Positions 15,117 to 17,789 of a DNA stretch of 17,789 nucleotides are shown here, one piece after another. Every line of letters starts with the position of its first letter. The stretch's first letter is position 1. Source of the DNA: Pavlovales sp. CCMP2436 (taxonomy: Eukaryota > Haptophyta > Pavlovophyceae > Pavlovales); NCBI GenBank assembly GCA_026770615.1, contig MU631388.1, positions 247,910 to 265,698 of the forward strand. Direction: 5' to 3'. The notes under the pieces were generated by a model. The model did no database searches. It had not been told where the DNA came from and saw only the letters and a list, made by a program, of their open reading frames with translations. Position numbers and translations under genes: made by a program.

Positions 15117-17789
15117 CTACCGCGCCTCAGGCGAAACGTAGGACGTAACATTTGGCGGTGCCCAAGAGCGGCGCGATTGATTCGTTTTTTTCTGGGGAGG
15201 CAGGTCCGGCAGGAAGGGGACTTGCGGCAGCTTGTCCGTGCTCTTTGCCGCGTGCACGGCGAGGCGTTGGTTGGCGGTGGTGCGCTTCTCGAGCTGTGCG
15301 CGCAGCATGGCGGAGGTGAGGCTGGCCTGCACCTCGTTGTCTGCTAGCTGCGTCTCGAGCTCCGACGGGACTACGCGCGAGCGTCTCGGCCCCTGCGGGA
15401 TGAGCCTTATCCGCCGTGCGAGCAGCACGTCGCTTGCATCCAGCGTGGCGAATAGCTCGGCGCTTGCGCGCCCGCGCACCTGCCCCGCGTGCCGCGCGGC
15501 CAGCCCACGGCGCAGCGCCTTGAGGCGCATCTGCGGCAGCGACTGCGCGTGCGCGTCGGCTGCGGCCGCCTGCTGCAGCGCGAGCGCGCGCACCCCCCGG
15601 CGGCTGGCCATCCCGCGCGCGGCGGCGGTGAGGCAGTGGGCCGCGCCGTGCTCCTCCGCTGTGTGCGACGCCGCGATGGCGCGCCAGTGGGCTGCGCGGC
15701 GCAGCACGAGCTCACACCGCGCCTGCTCGATGGAAGCAGCTGCATCGCGCTGCGCGGCGAGCGCACGCCGCACGCTCCTGCCTCTCACAGCGGCGCAGAT
15801 TCGGTCGGCCGCGTCGGCGCGCTCGTGCACCGCGCGCTTGGCGAGGAAGGCGCGCATGGCAGCCTGCAGCGCCGTGGCGGCCTCGCTCTGCGTGCGCAGG
15901 TCGTCGCGCGCCACGAAGCCGCGCCACGCCGCCGCCACCGCCGCAGCCGCCTTCTTCTGCGCCAAAAAGTGCGCGCGCCTCGCGTGCGCGCGCTGGCGAG
16001 CCTGCAGCTCGAGCGCGGCCGCCCTCTGCTGCGCGTACTGCGCGGAGGCTTGCCGCCGGCGCACCGTCTTTTGCACCGCCGTCGCTGCGCGCTGCCACAG
16101 CCGCGCGCGCAGCCGCGCCAGGTGGCCGCGCCCGTAGCGCTGCGGGTCGGGAGGGAAGATGGGGGTTAAGCAAGGGGGGAGGGGGGGGGCGGAGCACTTG
16201 CACTGGGAGCGGGCGCAGTTGGACCAAGCAGCAAGCAGCCGCCAGCGCACCTGGATCGTGTCGTGCGCATCGCGACGCCGCTCCGCATTCCTGCGGTCGC
16301 GCTTGGCGCGCAAGGCCGCTTGCACGACGCTCGCCGCCACCTGCCGCTTCGGCCCGTAGTATCGACGCACCGCGCGCCCGCGGATGCCGCCCTGCACTCT
16401 GGCGGCGGCAGCCTCCATGTCAGACCGCCGCTGCCTGAGCGAATACCGCCGCTCGGCTCGCCCGCGCGCCACGCGCTGTAGCAGCGCCGTGGCCTCGAGC
16501 GACCGTGCCAGCTGCCCGCGCGCGGCACGGCCGCGCGCGTGCCGCTGCAGCACGGTCCCCGCGCCCACCTGCCGCCTGGCGTCGAAGCGCCGCACACGCT
16601 CGTGCCGCGCTGCCGCGCCGCGCGCCGCGCACTGCAGCAGCGTCGCGGCCGCGTGCCGCGCGCGCGAGTGCTCGGCCGCGCCCGCGGCGGTGATGCGCCC
16701 GCGCCAGGCCGCCTGCAGCACTGTGGCCGCCGCCTCGCGCGTTGCAACCTCAGCAAGCAGCCGCAGCGCCGCCGCGCGCCGCCGCGCCACCGCCTGCACG
16801 CGAGTCACAGCGGCCCGCGAAGACGCGAGGCGCGACACCGCCGCATTGCGCTTGGCGGCGGCTGCGAGCGTCGTCTGCGCGGCAACTGCAGCACTGAGCG
16901 CACGCACTGCCGAGCGCATGCGGCACGTGGCCTGTAGCACCGTGGCCGCCTCGACTGCGCGCTTTGCGACGCGGAGCATGATGAGCGTTGCACGCACTTC
17001 GCGCGCGCAGCGGCCACGCTGAATTGCTTGCATGTGCGTTGCCATGCCACGCCGCTGGAGCTCGCGCGCCTCCTGTTGCAGCCAGCGCGTGCGCCTCTCA
17101 CGCATCGCGCGCGAGACGGGCACAAGCTTCGATATGGCCGCCGCCGCGCCTGCGCGCGCCGCTGCGCCGTGCGTCGTACGGCTGCTCATTGCACTCGGCT
17201 CACGATCTGCGAGGTCGCCGGTTGATGTTGAGCTTGAAGGCGTTTGAACTGGAACGACAGTCGTCGAAGAGCCCCACGCGCGCAGTTTCGAATGCTCGGG
17301 ATGTACGACCGTGAGCTTCGCGTTGTTAGCCCACAGCGATCTGTACCTAAGCGTAAGCGTCAAGAACACTCCGAGCAGAACGGCTGGGATGGCGATCGCA
17401 AACGGAAGCCAAATCGTTTGGTCGAACCGCCCAAACGACAAGTCACCGGCGGAATCCGGCCCGAACGCTCCGATCGGGAACGGCGGCGGGCTCGACGGCG
17501 GTGAAGATGGCGGGCTTGGCGGTGGGGATGGCGGTGGGCTCGGTGGCGGGCTCGGAGGAGGCGACGGTGGCGAGCCCGGAGGAGGAGACGGCGGCGGGCT
17601 CGGCGGAGGGGACGGTGGCGGCGACGGCGGTGGGCTGGGTGGCGGGCTGGGCGGCGGGCTGGGCGGCGGGCTTGGCGGCGGAGATGGAGGCGGAGATGGG
17701 GGAGGACTGGGCGGCGGAGGAGATGGGGGAGGGCTCGGCGGACTCGGCGGCGGGCTCGGTGGTGGACTTGGTGGTGGTGACGGTGGCGG
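15117..17789 (-). CDS. SPPP-rich, single-pass membrane protein with a long IQ-motif tail (partial)
   Basis: The minus-strand frame is open from the right edge to TAG at 15119-15117. The upstream part (17789 to about 17480) is almost only Pro and Ser (PPPSPPPSPPP), like extracellular matrix or wall proteins of algae. GAFGPDSAGD follows, then a hydrophobic helix IWLPFAIAIPAVLLGVFLTL (17411-17352) and basic RYRS, predicting a type I topology. The cytoplasmic part has about 17-18 IQ-like repeats some 20-25 residues apart, for example VLQAAWRGRITAAG, VLQRHARGRAARG, LLQRVARGRAERR, ICAAVRGRSVRR and AAARGMASRRG; most keep the hydrophobic-Gln...Arg-Gly...Arg pattern that binds calmodulin-like light chains. 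A 111-bp intron (16140-16250) interrupts one IQ motif. There is no kinase, motor or other catalytic domain in view. The N-terminus and signal peptide lie outside. It may tether calcium sensors at the membrane; that is inference. Confidence 0.85.
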   Translation of the reverse strand, partial: PPPSPPPSPPPSPPPSPPSPPPSPPPPSPPPSPPPSPPPSPPPSPPPSPPPSPPPSPPPSPPPSPPPSPPPGSPPSPPPSPPPSPPPSPPPSPPSSPPSSPPPFPIGAFGPDSAGDLSFGRFDQTIWLPFAIAIPAVLLGVFLTLTLRYRSLWANNAKLTVVHPEHSKLRAWGSSTTVVPVQTPSSSTSTGDLADREPSAMSSRTTHGAAARAGAAAAISKLVPVSRAMRERRTRWLQQEARELQRRGMATHMQAIQRGRCAREVRATLIMLRVAKRAVEAATVLQATCRMRSAVRALSAAVAAQTTLAAAAKRNAAVSRLASSRAAVTRVQAVARRRAAALRLLAEVATREAAATVLQAAWRGRITAAGAAEHSRARHAAATLLQCAARGAAARHERVRRFDARRQVGAGTVLQRHARGRAARGQLARSLEATALLQRVARGRAERRYSLRQRRSDMEAAAARVQGGIRGRAVRRYYGPKRQVAASVVQAALRAKRDRRNAERRRDAHDTIQVRWRLLAAWSNCARSQCKCSAPPLPPCLTPIFPPDPQRYGRGHLARLRARLWQRAATAVQKTVRRRQASAQYAQQRAAALELQARQRAHARRAHFLAQKKAAAAVAAAWRGFVARDDLRTQSEAATALQAAMRAFLAKRAVHERADAADRICAAVRGRSVRRALAAQRDAAASIEQARCELVLRRAAHWRAIAASHTAEEHGAAHCLTAAARGMASRRGVRALALQQAAAADAHAQSLPQMRLKALRRGLAARHAGQVRGRASAELFATLDASDVLLARRIRLIPQGPRRSRVVPSELETQLADNEVQASLTSAMLRAQLEKRTTANQRLAVHAAKSTDKLPQVPFLPDLPPQKKTNQSRRSWAPPNVTSYVSPEAR
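16140..16250 (-). other. 111-bp in-frame intron of the IQ gene
   Basis: On the minus strand the borders read CAG|GTGCGC (donor G at 16250) and CCCGCAG|CGC (acceptor G at 16140). A pyrimidine tract (CCCCCCCCCTCCCCCC) and a TTGCTTAAC branch-like site precede the acceptor. Length is 37 codons with no stop, so reading through is possible, but the insert is Cys/Pro/Trp-rich, unlike the flanks. Splicing joins ...DTIQ to RYGRGHLARLRAR and so restores a textbook IQ motif, strong evidence that it is a real intron. Confidence 0.85.
17480..17789 (-). repeat. Low-complexity (SPPP)n coding repeat
   Basis: On the plus strand this is GGCGGGCTCGG/GGTGGCGGG-type sequence; on the minus strand one frame reads Ser-Pro-Pro(-Pro) throughout with rare Gly and Phe. 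The array continues beyond the window. Third positions vary (CCG, CCA, CCT), so the pattern is kept at protein level. Confidence 0.9.

Noticed and set aside
15232..17022. Plus-strand open frames opposite the IQ gene (301, 226 and 212 residues)
   Set aside because: They are Ala/Arg/Cys-rich antisense shadows; the minus frame has regular IQ motifs, a membrane helix and a clear intron.

Overview
The window looks like GC-rich nuclear DNA from a eukaryote, most likely a unicellular alga or protist. There are two GT-AG introns whose ends can be read, one exon with a mitochondrial-type leader, no bacterial-style gene packing, a decayed non-LTR retrotransposon, many short dispersed repeats, and a membrane protein with an Ser-Pro-Pro-Pro-rich outer domain of the kind common in algal wall and matrix proteins. 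A haptophyte or similar alga is my best guess, held weakly; sequence alone does not fix the lineage.

Layout. Positions 1-1653 are repeats: an 18-bp satellite, one arm of a 160-bp inverted repeat, a near-perfect palindrome, a family built on GGGCGCTGATTCGTC, AT microsatellites and G-rich tracts. If the exon to its right is intact, all of this lies in one long intron. Positions 1654-2574 (minus) are the first coding exon of a carnitine O-palmitoyltransferase 2 (CPT2) homologue, ending at a clear splice donor; the catalytic half is not in the window. Positions ~2700-8960 (minus) are a 5'-truncated, frame-broken LINE with domain order APE endonuclease (C-terminal end only), linker, reverse transcriptase, RNase H, CCHC zinc knuckle, and a C-terminal OTU-type cysteine protease domain. 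It sits directly upstream of CPT2 in the same orientation. Positions 8960-10100 hold more repeats, including the second arm of the 160-bp inverted repeat.

Positions 10103-11516 (plus) carry an unrecognised gene with a charged repeat tail in a second frame; a different ~60-bp inverted repeat brackets it (9875-9934 and 11599-11657). Positions 11517-15116 are mostly non-coding, with hairpins, short repeats and two weak exon candidates. Positions 15117-17789 (minus) are a large gene open to the right edge: a Ser/Pro-rich outer region, one transmembrane helix, then a long basic tail with about 17-18 IQ-like (calmodulin/EF-hand light-chain binding) motifs. A 111-bp stop-free intron splits one IQ motif exactly.

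The genes do not form a pathway. The main biological interest is the SPPP-TM-IQ protein and its in-frame intron, the OTU-bearing LINE, and the nested inverted repeats.
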